Source: Devosia sediminis
GTDB lineage: Bacteria; Pseudomonadota; Alphaproteobacteria; Rhizobiales; Devosiaceae
Reading direction: 5' to 3'
Assembly (NCBI RefSeq): GCF_016411825.1
Contig: NZ_JAEKMH010000005.1
Location: 1 to 64,000 of the forward strand
DNA: 64,000 nucleotides
Part shown: positions 19,600 to 27,654 of the stretch, piece after piece
Numbering within the stretch: position 1 is the first letter of the stretch
Layout of the letters: each line of letters begins with the position of its first letter
The notes under the pieces: generated by a model
The model's input: only the letters and a program-made list of their open reading frames with translations
The model's database searches: none
What the model was told of the DNA's origin: nothing
Translations under genes and position numbers: made by a program

Positions 19600-20187
19600 A
19601 TGTCCAGCTATCAGTTCCGCGCCGACAAGACAGCCGACCCGACCGCGCCGGTTTTTTTCCTGTTTCATGGCACGGGCGGGGACGAGAGCCAGTTCTTCGA
19701 CCTGGCCGGCCAGTTGCTGCCAGAAGCGCGCCGGGTGGCGCCGCGGGGCGATGTCAGCGAGCACGGGGCCCTGCGGTATTTCCGGCGCGCCGGTGAAGGC
19801 GTCTACGACATGGACGACCTCAAGCTGCGCACCGCCGCCATGGCGGAATTCGTGCGCGCCGAGAAGGGCGCGGCGTCACGGGTGATCGGCCTTGGCTATT
19901 CCAATGGCGCCAATATCCTTGCATCGGTGCAGTTCGCGGCGCCCGAACTGTTCGACGCCACGATCCTCATGCATCCGCTCATTCCGTTCTCACCGCCCGG
20001 TGCCGACTTTGCCGGACGCAAGGTGCTGATCACCGCCGGACGGCGCGATCCCATTGCTCCCGCTGCCGCAACGCAGGCCCTCGCCGACTATTTTTCGGCC
20101 CATGGCGCGGCGACGACCCTTGCCTGGCACGAGGGCGGGCACGAGCTGCGCAACGAAGAACTGGCCGCCATCCAGAGCTTCATTTGA
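19600..20187 (+). CDS. Alpha/beta hydrolase (phospholipase/carboxylesterase, MhqD-like)
   Basis: A 195-residue serine hydrolase with the oxyanion segment FLFHGTGGDE, the nucleophile elbow GYSNGA (Ser at about residue 102), Asp in GRRDPIAP and His in EGGHELR. The size and GYSNGAN motif match the MhqD/YpfH-type carboxylesterases seen with quinone or aromatic stress genes elsewhere. No partner dioxygenase lies beside it here. The ATG has GGAG about nine bases upstream. Confidence 0.87.
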   Translation: MSSYQFRADKTADPTAPVFFLFHGTGGDESQFFDLAGQLLPEARRVAPRGDVSEHGALRYFRRAGEGVYDMDDLKLRTAAMAEFVRAEKGAASRVIGLGYSNGANILASVQFAAPELFDATILMHPLIPFSPPGADFAGRKVLITAGRRDPIAPAAATQALADYFSAHGAATTLAWHEGGHELRNEELAAIQSFI

Positions 20188-20322
20188 GCGCAGAAACTGG
20201 TCGAGCGTTAACAGGATGTTGAGGCGTTCTGGCCAGAGTCTAAGGGTGAACTTCGCGGTCAGGAAGGTTCAGTCATTCCCGGGATTGGACGTAGCATCGG
20301 CGATACCCTGTCGCTGAGGGTT

Positions 20323-22020
20323 TTGCTCTTCGTACTGCTCGGCTTTGCCGCCGTAGCGGTGCCGGCCTTCTTCGCCTTCAACTGGGTCGTCACCTCCACC
20401 GTCATCCAGCTCGGAACGCTGTTTGCCGAAAAGCAGGTTCTCTACGACCGCCATCGTGGCCTCGGCGCGCTGGTGCGCGAAGTTTCGCTGGCCGAGACGC
20501 TGGCCGGCAGCCAGGCGATCCGCGATTGGGCGCGCGACGAGGACAATGCGATGCTGCGCCGACGCGGCATTGCCGAGCTCGAGCACTATCGGCAGAATTT
20601 TGCCGATCGTTCGTACTTCTTCGTCATCGACGCTTCGGGCAATTACTATTTCAACGACCAGGCCAATGCCTATGCCGGCGACCAGCTTCGCTACGCGGTG
20701 GAAGAGAGCAATCCACGCGACGCTTGGTATTTTTTCACCAAGGCTCTGGGCGAGGGTTGCCACCTCAATGTCGACAATGACGCCAACCTGCGCGTCACCA
20801 AGGTGTGGATGAACTGCGTCATCCGCGAAGGCAACCGCGTCCTGGGTGTGCTCGGCACAGGCATCGATCTCAGCCAATTCATCCAGGAAGTGGTCAACGT
20901 CCCGCAGCGCGGCATCACCTCGATGTTCGTGGACCGGCAGGGGCTGGTGCAGGCGCATCGCGACGAAAACCTCGTCAACCTCGCCAGCCTCTCGGCCGAA
21001 ATGCGGGACAAGCGTACGGTGTTCTCGCTGGTCGACAGCGAGGCCGACCGGCAGACCCTCCATGACCTGCTCGACAGGGTAACGACCGGCGAGGCGCTGG
21101 CGCAATCGGCCTTTGTCAGCGTCGCCGGCAAGCAGACACTGGTGGGCGTGGGCTATCTCGATCGCCTGGGCTGGTACAATGTGACGCTCATGGATCTCGA
21201 TGCCATCATTGATCGGCGCCTGTTCATACCCATCGGCCTGTTGCTGCTGGCGGTGATGGTGATGGTCACCGGGCTAGCCACCTGGGTGTTCAAGCGCGCC
21301 GTGCTCGACCGGCTTGCTGCGTTGGACGGGGTAGTGCGACAGGCTCGCGCCGGCCACTTTGGGCCGGCCCTGGGCCTGGAAGGCGGCCGGCAGGACGAAA
21401 TCGGGCGCCTTGCCGCCTCCTTTGCCCAATTGGCGACAGCGGTGGACGACAACACCAAAATGCTGGAATCGCGGGTGCGGGAGCGGACACGCGAACTCGA
21501 GCAACTCGCCTTCAAGGACGGGCAGACGGGCATACTCAATCGGCGGGGGCTCGCCGCCGCCCATGCGGCGCTGGCTCCGGCCGGTGGATATGGCCTGCTG
21601 CTGGTCGATATCGACCGCTTCAAATCCATCAACGACCGCTTCGGCCATGCGACCGGAGATGCTGTCGTGCTCGATGTGGTCCACCGCATCCGCCAGGCGC
21701 TGGGGCCAAAGGATAGTTGCGCGCGCTGGGGTGGAGACGAGTTCGTCGTGCTGCTGCCGGAGAGCACGCCGGAAAGCCTCCGGTCGGTCGCGGCTCGCGT
21801 CATGGCGGCGATGGATGACCGCGCGGTCACCATGGGTGAGGCCGGCGCAGTTGCCGTCTCGGTCAGCGCCGGTGCATGCCTTGCCGAGCCGGGCGACAGC
21901 CTCGACGTAGTGATCGATATGGCCGACACCGCACTCTACATGGCCAAGGCCCAGGGCCGCGGCAGGGTGGTGGTGTTCGACGCCGACCTGATGATGCCGT
22001 CGCGCACAGCTCTTGGCTGA
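20323..22020 (+). CDS. Diguanylate cyclase with periplasmic sensor domain
   Basis: A membrane protein of about 565 residues: helix 1 near the start, a periplasmic Cache-like domain (about 30-290; RSYFFVIDASGNYYFND), helix 2 (LLLLAVMVMVTGLATWVF), a HAMP-like linker, then a GGDEF domain with intact WGGDEF (residues 469-474). It should make c-di-GMP. The inhibitory RxxD site five residues before GGDEF is GPKD, so product inhibition is probably missing. The start is uncertain: no ATG or GTG occurs in frame after the upstream stop at 20209; TTG 20323 or CTG 20308 are the best choices. Confidence 0.88.
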   Translation: MLFVLLGFAAVAVPAFFAFNWVVTSTVIQLGTLFAEKQVLYDRHRGLGALVREVSLAETLAGSQAIRDWARDEDNAMLRRRGIAELEHYRQNFADRSYFFVIDASGNYYFNDQANAYAGDQLRYAVEESNPRDAWYFFTKALGEGCHLNVDNDANLRVTKVWMNCVIREGNRVLGVLGTGIDLSQFIQEVVNVPQRGITSMFVDRQGLVQAHRDENLVNLASLSAEMRDKRTVFSLVDSEADRQTLHDLLDRVTTGEALAQSAFVSVAGKQTLVGVGYLDRLGWYNVTLMDLDAIIDRRLFIPIGLLLLAVMVMVTGLATWVFKRAVLDRLAALDGVVRQARAGHFGPALGLEGGRQDEIGRLAASFAQLATAVDDNTKMLESRVRERTRELEQLAFKDGQTGILNRRGLAAAHAALAPAGGYGLLLVDIDRFKSINDRFGHATGDAVVLDVVHRIRQALGPKDSCARWGGDEFVVLLPESTPESLRSVAARVMAAMDDRAVTMGEAGAVAVSVSAGACLAEPGDSLDVVIDMADTALYMAKAQGRGRVVVFDADLMMPSRTALG

Positions 22021-22080
22021 TGACGCGGGCATAAGTGCAGGCTAGTCTGCCGGCCGGTTTCAAGAATTCCGAGGTCTTGT

Positions 22081-23139
22081 ATGGTTCGCGGTTTGGTTTG
22101 CGCGGCGCTGATGGCCAGCGCGCTGTCGTCTTACTCGTCTATGGCGGTAAAGGCGGCCAGTTTCGACTGCGCCAAGGCTTCAACGCCCTTCGAACAGGCG
22201 ATCTGCGGTGACGACGATCTTTCGACGGCCGATGAGCGGCTTGCCAAGACCTATGCCACGGCCATCGGCGGGCTCTCGGAATTCGCCCTCACGGAAATGC
22301 GCACCAGCCAGCGCGCATGGCTCGACTATGCGCAGCGCGCCTGCACGCGCGATGCCGAGCCCATGGCCTCGGGCACCTATGACGAGTGGGGGTTGCGCTG
22401 CCTGAGGGACGTGTTCAACGGCCGCAGCCGGGCCCTCGAGATGAGCCGGATGATCGATGGCGATCGCTACTATCCGCTTGCCCAATTTTCTGTGCAGCAG
22501 GACCCGGACGAAGCCGACAATCCCGACAGCAACTGGCCGGTGGCGCAACATGAACTCACAATGGTGCAGATTGATGGCGAAGAACCCTACGCCCGGACCT
22601 TCAATCAACTGGTGCAGGAAGAAGGCGCGCTGATCTCGACCCCGTTTGCCGCCCAGGGTGGGCCGGAAACGATGACTGACGACACCAGCAGCGACACGAG
22701 CAATTCCATCGCTGTAGAGCGGGTGGCAGGGCGCAACCTCATATCGCTGGAGGTCAACACCTATTGGTATGGTCATGGGGCGGCGCATGGCAATTATGCG
22801 ATCTACTACAAGCACTTCCTCAAGGAGCAGGAGCGGTTCCTCGAGGCTGGCGACATGTTCCAGGGCAAGGGCTGGCAAAGGGCCCTGCTGGGTCTCGTGG
22901 TCGAGGCGGCCAAGGCCGAGCATGGCGACAACCTGATGCTCGACGACACGACCTATATCGCTGAATCCGTTATCGACCCGAGCCGTTGGAACCTGTCGGA
23001 CCCCTATGGCCTCGTCATCCAGTTCCAGCCCTACGAGATCTCGGCCTATGCCTATGGCGCCCCGACGACGCGCGTGACCTGGGAAGCGCTGGCGCCTTAT
23101 CTGACCGAGAACGCCGATCGCATCCGTCGCGGCTACTAG
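22081..23139 (+). CDS. Secreted protein with LprI-like (DUF1311) and DUF3298 domains
   Basis: A 352-residue exported protein. The signal peptide ends near VKAAS (residue 25). Residues 28-110 form a LprI/DUF1311 domain (FDCAKASTPFEQAICGDDDLSTADERLAKTY shows the paired Cys and the DxxLS-LD-LA-Y pattern). The C-terminal part (about 150-350) is DUF3298-like, with YWYGHGAAHGNYA and YEISAYAYGAP. LprI proteins elsewhere inhibit lysozyme; whether this one does is not known. It overlaps the convergent GNAT gene by four bases. Confidence 0.8.
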   Translation: MVRGLVCAALMASALSSYSSMAVKAASFDCAKASTPFEQAICGDDDLSTADERLAKTYATAIGGLSEFALTEMRTSQRAWLDYAQRACTRDAEPMASGTYDEWGLRCLRDVFNGRSRALEMSRMIDGDRYYPLAQFSVQQDPDEADNPDSNWPVAQHELTMVQIDGEEPYARTFNQLVQEEGALISTPFAAQGGPETMTDDTSSDTSNSIAVERVAGRNLISLEVNTYWYGHGAAHGNYAIYYKHFLKEQERFLEAGDMFQGKGWQRALLGLVVEAAKAEHGDNLMLDDTTYIAESVIDPSRWNLSDPYGLVIQFQPYEISAYAYGAPTTRVTWEALAPYLTENADRIRRGY

Positions 23140-23432
23140 GCCCGCAGGTCTGCCCATTCCGGGTGGCGGCGGAACTGGGCGACGACGTATGAGCAGATCG
23201 GGGTGATCTTGAATCCCTCATTGCGCGCATCCGATATGGCTGCGTTGACCAGCTTCGCGGCGATGCCTCGGCCTTCGAATTCCGGGGGCACCCCGGTGTG
23301 ATCGATGACCATGGGGCCGTCGCCGCTCCTGCGATAGGTCATTTCAGCCTCGGCGCCGGGCGCGAGACGGATAAAGTACCGGCCCCGCGTCGGGCCTTCC
23401 TCGCGGTGCACGGTCAGTTCGCCATCGATCAT
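23136..23432 (-). CDS. Small GNAT-type N-acetyltransferase (YjdJ-like)
   Basis: A 98-residue, single-domain acetyltransferase starting MIDGELTVHREEG. The acetyl-CoA loop is PEFEGRGIAAKLV, and the family-typical segment ITPICSYV...FRRHPEW closes the protein. A longer upstream frame exists but overlaps the preceding TPR gene and is not conserved. Substrate unknown. Confidence 0.85.
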   Translation of the reverse strand: MIDGELTVHREEGPTRGRYFIRLAPGAEAEMTYRRSGDGPMVIDHTGVPPEFEGRGIAAKLVNAAISDARNEGFKITPICSYVVAQFRRHPEWADLRA

Positions 23433-23454
23433 CGTTCTGCTGTCCTTGGTCTTT

Positions 23455-24024
23455 TTAACTGCGGATGGGTGGGTCGCCCAGTTCGGGGAAAAGGTTGCGC
23501 TCGGGCAGGAATGGGTGAACCTCCAACGCCTTTTCGATGGCCTCCAGCGCCTCGTCACGCTTGCCTTGGCTTTCGAGGATGAGCGCTCGCCCGGACAGGG
23601 CGCCGAAATGGCGCGGCTCGCGCTTGAGGGTTTCCTCGATATCGGCAAGCGATTTTGGGTATTCGCCGCGCATGAAATGGGCAGTGGCGCGGAGGTTCCA
23701 AGCCTCTGAATAATCAGGATAATCAGCGATGAGCTCGTCGATCAGCGGCAACTGGCTGGCCGGGCCGGCAAAGCCGCCGGCCGTGAAGATTTCCTCGACG
23801 CGAGCGGCAAGCTCAGGGTCATCGGGCGATATCCAGATGTCCCAGATCTGGTCGGCAAGGCCGCGCGCCTGGGCCTCGCTGGTCGCGGCGGATAGCTTTT
23901 GGAACAGGTCGTCGAGCGCGGCGGATTGCTTGGCGCTGACGGTATAGGGCTCGGCAAGGGCAATGGAGGCTGGCGCGGCGGACAGCAGCAGGGCGGCGAT
24001 CGTGAGGCGGGTCAGGATGCGCAT
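23455..24024 (-). CDS. Secreted tetratricopeptide-repeat protein
   Basis: A 189-residue protein with a signal peptide (MRILTRLTIAALLLS...IALA, cleaved near residue 24) and at least two TPR units, clearest in AWNLRATAHFMRGEYPKSLADIEETL and GRALILESQGKRDEALEAIEKAL. It is probably a periplasmic scaffold. The start is at the signal peptide Met, not the in-frame Met 14 residues earlier. It ends 22 bases before the GNAT gene, so the two form a likely operon. Confidence 0.85.
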   Translation of the reverse strand: MRILTRLTIAALLLSAAPASIALAEPYTVSAKQSAALDDLFQKLSAATSEAQARGLADQIWDIWISPDDPELAARVEEIFTAGGFAGPASQLPLIDELIADYPDYSEAWNLRATAHFMRGEYPKSLADIEETLKREPRHFGALSGRALILESQGKRDEALEAIEKALEVHPFLPERNLFPELGDPPIRS

Positions 24025-24142
24025 TTGCCTGTGAGTGTGCTCCCATGGTGCCGCATTCGCAAGCATGGGTAATTTGCTAGCAGACTGCTAACGCTTGCGG
24101 GCACATTTAGGATGCCGAAGCGAACCCAACGGGAAAACAGCC

Positions 24143-24538
24143 ATGTCCGACCTGCTCCACTACATGATTTCATCGGGACCGCGTCCGGTCGCTCCGTTCA
24201 GTCACGCGGTCGAAGCCAATGGCTTCGTGTTCATCACCGGGCAGATGCCGACCAATCCCGATGCCCCGGACGCGCCGCTGCCCGATGGCGTCGAGGCACA
24301 GACGCGGCGGGTGATGGAGAACTTGCGGATCGTGCTCGATGGGGTCGGGCTGGGGTTTGAGCATGTGGCCATGGCGCGGATCTATCTTACGCAGTTCGAG
24401 CGCGACTATGCGGCCTTCAATGCGATCTGGCCCGGCTATTTCGAAGCCGGGAAGTTGCCGGCCCGGACCACGGTGGGCGTGACGGCTCTGGCGGTGGGGG
24501 CGCTGGTGGAGATCGATCTGGTGGCGAGACGGGGGTAG
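24143..24538 (+). CDS. RidA family (YjgF/YER057c) enamine/imine deaminase
   Basis: A 131-residue protein with the family core: FVFITGQMP at the start, a central AQTRRVMENLRIVLD and the C-terminal signature LPARTTVGVTALAVGALVEID, including the Arg that contacts substrate carboxylates. RidA proteins hydrolyse reactive enamines released by PLP enzymes such as serine dehydratase. A link to the serine deaminase at 18 kb is weak because that enzyme uses an iron-sulfur cluster. ATG 24143 follows a GGGAAA-type site. Confidence 0.9.
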   Translation: MSDLLHYMISSGPRPVAPFSHAVEANGFVFITGQMPTNPDAPDAPLPDGVEAQTRRVMENLRIVLDGVGLGFEHVAMARIYLTQFERDYAAFNAIWPGYFEAGKLPARTTVGVTALAVGALVEIDLVARRG

Positions 24539-24567
24539 TCCCTGATCCTTTCGCGAACTCGATCCAG

Positions 24568-24790
24568 CACCCTCCCCTTGACGGGGAGGGTTGGGGAGGG
24601 GTGCTCCCGCACTCGAAGTCGTGGGTGTAGGCACCCCCTTCCGAGCTTCGCTAAGGCCCCTTGGGCCAAGCTTCGCTAGAACCCCGCCAAGCCAGCATAG
24701 CTGCCTTGGCCTTCTCGCCCTCAAATCTCTCCACTGGAGAGATTTGCCCTTCGGGACGGCTCAAAGCCCGTCAAGGGGGAGGTGCCGCAC
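24568..24790. repeat. Composite palindromic repeat (families A and B)
   Basis: This holds a family A unit (CCTCCCC TTGAC GGGGAGG followed by TTGGGGAGGGG), an inner hairpin built on GGCCCCTTGGGCC, a nested family B palindrome at 24723-24745 (AAATCTCTCC ACT GGAGAGATTT) and a closing family A half (CGTCAAGGGGGAGG). It fills the space between ridA and nadA. Confidence 0.8.
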
Positions 24791-24806
24791 CGAGTGTGTT
24801 GATGGC

Positions 24807-25874
24807 TCAATCGCCCTTGCGGCTCAGCTCGATCATGCGTTCGACCGCCAGCCGGGCGGGAGGGATGATGTCCGCAGGGATCGTCACTTCCTCGCTCATG
24901 GTATGGAGCGACCAGAGAACGTTTTCGAGGTTGATGCGCTTCATGTGCGGGCAGATGTTGCAGCCGCGCAGGAAGTCGACGCCGGTGGTTTCGCTCGCGA
25001 CATTGTCGGACATGGAGCATTCGGTGACCATGACGACGCGCGGCGGCTTGGTGGATTTGACCCAGTCGATCATGGCGGCGGTGGAGCCGGCGAAATCGAC
25101 CGCGTCGATCACCTCGGGCGGGCATTCGGGATGGGCGATGATCTTGGCCGTGGGATAGGCGTGCCGCAGCTCGGAAATATCCTCGGCAGTAAAGGTCTCG
25201 TGCACCTCACAGGCGCCGGCCCAGGTGATGATCTTCTTGTGGGTCTTCTTGGCAGTATTGGCCGCCAGATACTGATCGGGGATCATGATGACGGTGTCGC
25301 CCTCGACGCGATTGACGATGTCGAGCGCGTTGGACGAGGTGCAGCAGACGTCGGTCACGGCCTTCACTGCCGCAGAGGTGTTCACATAGGTGACGACAGG
25401 GGCGCCCGGATACTGGGCGCGCATGGCCAGCACATCCTCGGCGGTGATGCTTTCGCTGAGCGAACAGCCGGCGCGGCTGTCGGGGATCAGCACGGTCTTG
25501 TCGGGGTTGAGCAGTTTCGAGGTCTCGGCCATGAAATGCACGCCGCACTGGACGATGACCGACTGCTTGACCTTGGTCGCCTCGATGGCGAGCTGCAGGC
25601 TGTCGCCCACCACGTCGGCAACGCCGTGATAGATCTGCGGCGTCTGGTAATTGTGGGCGAGGATGACGGCGTCCCTTTCCTTCTTCAGCCGGTTGATCTG
25701 GAAGATCAGTGGCGCATAGAAGGGCCATTCCACCTCCGGGATTTTGTCTCGGACGCGGTCGAAGATCTTGTCGGTGGCCATCTCCACCGAGCGCGAGAAT
25801 TTCAGGTCAAAACTCTGCGCCAGAATGGCGCGCGCCTCGGCCAGCGGGGTGATCGCATTGATCGTCTGCACCAT
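24807..25874 (-). CDS. nadA: Quinolinate synthase
   Basis: A 355-residue enzyme condensing iminoaspartate and dihydroxyacetone phosphate to quinolinate in NAD synthesis. The 4Fe-4S cysteines are visible in VQCGVHFMAE, VTECSMSDN and RGCNICPHM. Other family segments: ILAHNYQTPQI and ADVVGDSLQLA. The ATG of MVQTINAITP has GGAGGAGG seven bases upstream and was preferred to a start 27 residues earlier. Its partner nadB is 20 kb away at 45820-47406; nadC is not in the window. Confidence 0.96.
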   Translation of the reverse strand: MVQTINAITPLAEARAILAQSFDLKFSRSVEMATDKIFDRVRDKIPEVEWPFYAPLIFQINRLKKERDAVILAHNYQTPQIYHGVADVVGDSLQLAIEATKVKQSVIVQCGVHFMAETSKLLNPDKTVLIPDSRAGCSLSESITAEDVLAMRAQYPGAPVVTYVNTSAAVKAVTDVCCTSSNALDIVNRVEGDTVIMIPDQYLAANTAKKTHKKIITWAGACEVHETFTAEDISELRHAYPTAKIIAHPECPPEVIDAVDFAGSTAAMIDWVKSTKPPRVVMVTECSMSDNVASETTGVDFLRGCNICPHMKRINLENVLWSLHTMSEEVTIPADIIPPARLAVERMIELSRKGD

Positions 25875-25997
25875 TGGGGCCTCCTCCCGGCTGACCGGGC
25901 GGAACCTAGGTATTTTCGCTCGCAATTTCAATGAATGGTCTTGCAGTAAAAACAATGGACGCCTAACGCTGTGGCCAATTCAGCCGAGGACATTTCC

Positions 25998-26633
25998 ATG
26001 CCGCAGGACGCCAACGCCATCCGTTCCATCCTTTCGCTTGCCCCGGTCGTGCCCGTCATCATCCTCGATGACGTGGCCCAGGCTCGGCCCTTGGCCGAGG
26101 CGCTGGTGGCGGGCGGCCTGCCGGTGCTGGAGGTGACGCTGCGCACGCCCAACGCGCTCAAGGTCATGGAAGAAATGGCCAAGGTCACCGGTGCCATTGT
26201 CGGCTCGGGCACAGTGCGCAACGCTGCCCACATGAAGGCATCGGTCGATGCCGGCGGCCGCTTCATGGTCTCGCCCGGCGCCTCGCCGCGCCTGCTCGAC
26301 GCCGCCGAGGACGTGGCCATCCCGCTCTTGCCGGGCATCGGCACGCCAACCGAAGCCATGGCGGCAGCGGAACGCGGATATTCGTTCCTCAAGTTCTTCC
26401 CGGCCGAGGCGCTGGGGGGCGCCCCCGTGCTCAAGGCCTTTGCTTCGCCGCTGCCCGACATCACCTTCTGCCCCACAGGCGGCATCGATCCGGAAAAGGC
26501 CAAGACCTATCTCAGCCTGCCCAATGTCATCTGCGTGGGTGGCTCCTGGATCATGCCGGCGGATGCGCTGGCCAGCGGCGATTTCGCGCGGGTGGAAGCG
26601 CTGGCTCGGGAAGCCAGCGCGCTGAGGGGTTAG
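25998..26633 (+). CDS. eda: KDPG/KHG aldolase (2-dehydro-3-deoxy-phosphogluconate aldolase)
   Basis: A 211-residue class I aldolase of the Entner-Doudoroff pathway, splitting KDPG into pyruvate and glyceraldehyde 3-phosphate. The Schiff-base Lys is in FLKFFPAEALGG (about residue 132) and Glu in VLEVTLRTPNA. The motifs GSGTVRN and FCPTGGID bind phosphate. ATG 25998 with GAGGA upstream fits the family length; GTG 25971 is a longer alternative. It could also act on 2-keto-3-deoxy acids from the sugar-acid genes at 47-51 kb. Confidence 0.93.
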   Translation: MPQDANAIRSILSLAPVVPVIILDDVAQARPLAEALVAGGLPVLEVTLRTPNALKVMEEMAKVTGAIVGSGTVRNAAHMKASVDAGGRFMVSPGASPRLLDAAEDVAIPLLPGIGTPTEAMAAAERGYSFLKFFPAEALGGAPVLKAFASPLPDITFCPTGGIDPEKAKTYLSLPNVICVGGSWIMPADALASGDFARVEALAREASALRG

Positions 26634-26677
26634 GGCCAAGTCTACGCTCCCTACTTCTGGAACTGAGTGTGTTGGCA

Positions 26678-26710
26678 CCCCCTCCCAACCTCCCCCGTTG
26701 AGGGGGAGGT
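26678..26710. repeat. Family A palindrome (minus orientation)
   Basis: Hairpin CCTCCCCC GTTGA GGGGGAGG with its C-rich tail on the left, so it faces away from the next copy at 26757. It follows eda by 44 bases and is preceded by a recurring flank (GAGTGTGTTGGCACCCC). Confidence 0.75.
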
Positions 26711-26756
26711 GCTGGCCCGGTGTCTGCCGTGATAGTGTGCCATACACGATGCGGTA

Positions 26757-27183
26757 CCCTCCCCCTTGCGGGGAGGGTTGGGGAGGGGGACTGGTGAGCA
26801 AGCAGCTTCGACGCAAACTGCGCGCAAACCCGACCGTGGCCGAGCGTGTGTTCTGGCAGAGCATCTATTCCCTGCGCACGAATGGCTGGCATTTCCGCAA
26901 GCAGGTTGAGCTTGGTCCCTACTATGTGGATTTCGCCTGTCTGCATGCAGGTCTTGTCATCGAGATTGATGGCCATACACACGGGCAGCGGATCGTAGAG
27001 GGCAACGATGCGACCCGCGACCGCTACCTCCCGGACCGGGGATTTCAAGTTCTGCGCTTTTCCAATGACGATGTGTTGCTGAATCGCGAAGGTGTTTACG
27101 ACGCAGTTGTCGCTGCCTTGGAGACACGCCGCGCCAATCGACGCGCGAGCCCCCCTCCCCAACCCTCCCCGCAGGGGGGAGGG
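26757..27183. mobile_element. Candidate miniature mobile unit: DUF559 gene between 33-bp inverted repeats
   Basis: The left copy (26757-26789) and the reverse complement of the right copy (27150-27183) agree at 32 of 33 positions by eye. Each is a family A unit: a GGGGAGG hairpin plus a TTGGGGAGGGGG tail pointing inward. The only gene enclosed is the DUF559 reading frame. No target-site duplication is obvious and no transposase motif is present, so mobility is inferred. Confidence 0.45.
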
Positions 27184-27222
27184 TGTTCGGCCGGTGGCTG
27201 TGGGGAGGGCGAGGTCGAATGA
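26794..27222 (+). CDS. DUF559 endonuclease-like protein
   Basis: A 142-residue DUF559 protein (Vsr/PD-(D/E)XK-like fold by family knowledge). Visible core: LRRKLRANPTVAERVFW, then WHFRKQVELGPYYVDFACLHAGLVIEIDGHTH, then RDRYLPDRGFQVLRFSNDDVL. Candidate catalytic residues are Asp of YYVDF, Glu of VIEIDG and the following His. The GTG start uses the G-rich tail of the left repeat as Shine-Dalgarno, and the C-terminal stretch ([11 protein letters not shown]) is encoded by the right repeat. The stop overlaps the modE-like start (ATGA), so translation may be coupled. Confidence 0.8.
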   Translation: MSKQLRRKLRANPTVAERVFWQSIYSLRTNGWHFRKQVELGPYYVDFACLHAGLVIEIDGHTHGQRIVEGNDATRDRYLPDRGFQVLRFSNDDVLLNREGVYDAVVAALETRRANRRASPPPQPSPQGGGCSAGGCGEGEVE

Positions 27223-27587
27223 CCAAACCCATTCCTCAGCACGGCCTTGGTCATCTCCGCATCGTGCTCAGTGACACCGCCTATATCGGTCCGGGCCGCG
27301 CGGACCTCCTGGAGGGAATCGCCCGGACGGGATCCATTGCGGCGGCGGGCAAGGCGATGGGGATGAGCTACAAGCGCGCCTGGGGGCTGGTGCAGGCGCT
27401 CAATGACGGATTTGGGCAGGCGCTGGTGATTTCCAGCCGGGGCGGGGCCGCGCAGGGTGGGGCCAGCCTCACGCCGCTTGGTGAAGTGGTGCTGGCGCGC
27501 TATCGGGCCATGCAGAAAAAGACCGAAGCTGCCATTGCCGAGGATGTTGCGGCGCTGCGCGCGCAGATCTCCGATATTTCCCACTGA
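27219..27587 (+). CDS. modE: ModE-like winged-helix regulator (DNA-binding domain only)
   Basis: A 122-residue protein with the ModE N-terminal HTH: LLEGIARTGSIAAAGKAMGMSYKRAWGLVQAL, then the wing ending SLTPLGEVVLARYRAM. It lacks the C-terminal TOBE (Mop) molybdate-binding domains of E. coli ModE, so it may sense molybdate indirectly or serve as a constitutive or partner-dependent regulator. ATG 27219 overlaps the DUF559 stop. Its own stop lies inside the first CGATAT-N12-ATATCG box. Confidence 0.85.
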   Translation: MTKPIPQHGLGHLRIVLSDTAYIGPGRADLLEGIARTGSIAAAGKAMGMSYKRAWGLVQALNDGFGQALVISSRGGAAQGGASLTPLGEVVLARYRAMQKKTEAAIAEDVAALRAQISDISH

Positions 27588-27595
27588 ACATATCG
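27572..27595. promoter_or_regulatory. ModE-type box 1
   Basis: CGATAT-N12-ATATCG, 24 bp, overlapping the modE-like stop codon. The outer bases fit the CGnTAT...ATAnCG ends and the 24-bp length of the E. coli ModE consensus. Confidence 0.65.
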
Positions 27596-27622
27596 CTTGC
27601 ATGGCGCTCCCGTAGCAGGCAT

Positions 27623-27646
27623 CGATATGTCCCGCTGGATATATCG
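27623..27646. promoter_or_regulatory. ModE-type box 2
   Basis: A second CGATAT-N12-ATATCG, 51 bp downstream of box 1 and ending eight bases before the modA ATG. The spacer shares TCCC and CTG at the same positions as box 1, so the boxes are related in sequence, not only in their palindromic ends. Confidence 0.65.
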
Positions 27647-27654
27647 GAGCTATC

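Noticed and set aside
26698..26793. Longer start for the DUF559 protein
   Set aside because: The extra residues come from the repeat unit itself (PPPCGEGWGGG) and lie outside the domain.
26757..27183. Standard insertion sequence
   Set aside because: There are inverted repeats, but no DDE, HUH or serine/tyrosine recombinase motif and no clear target duplication; listed only as a candidate mobile unit.
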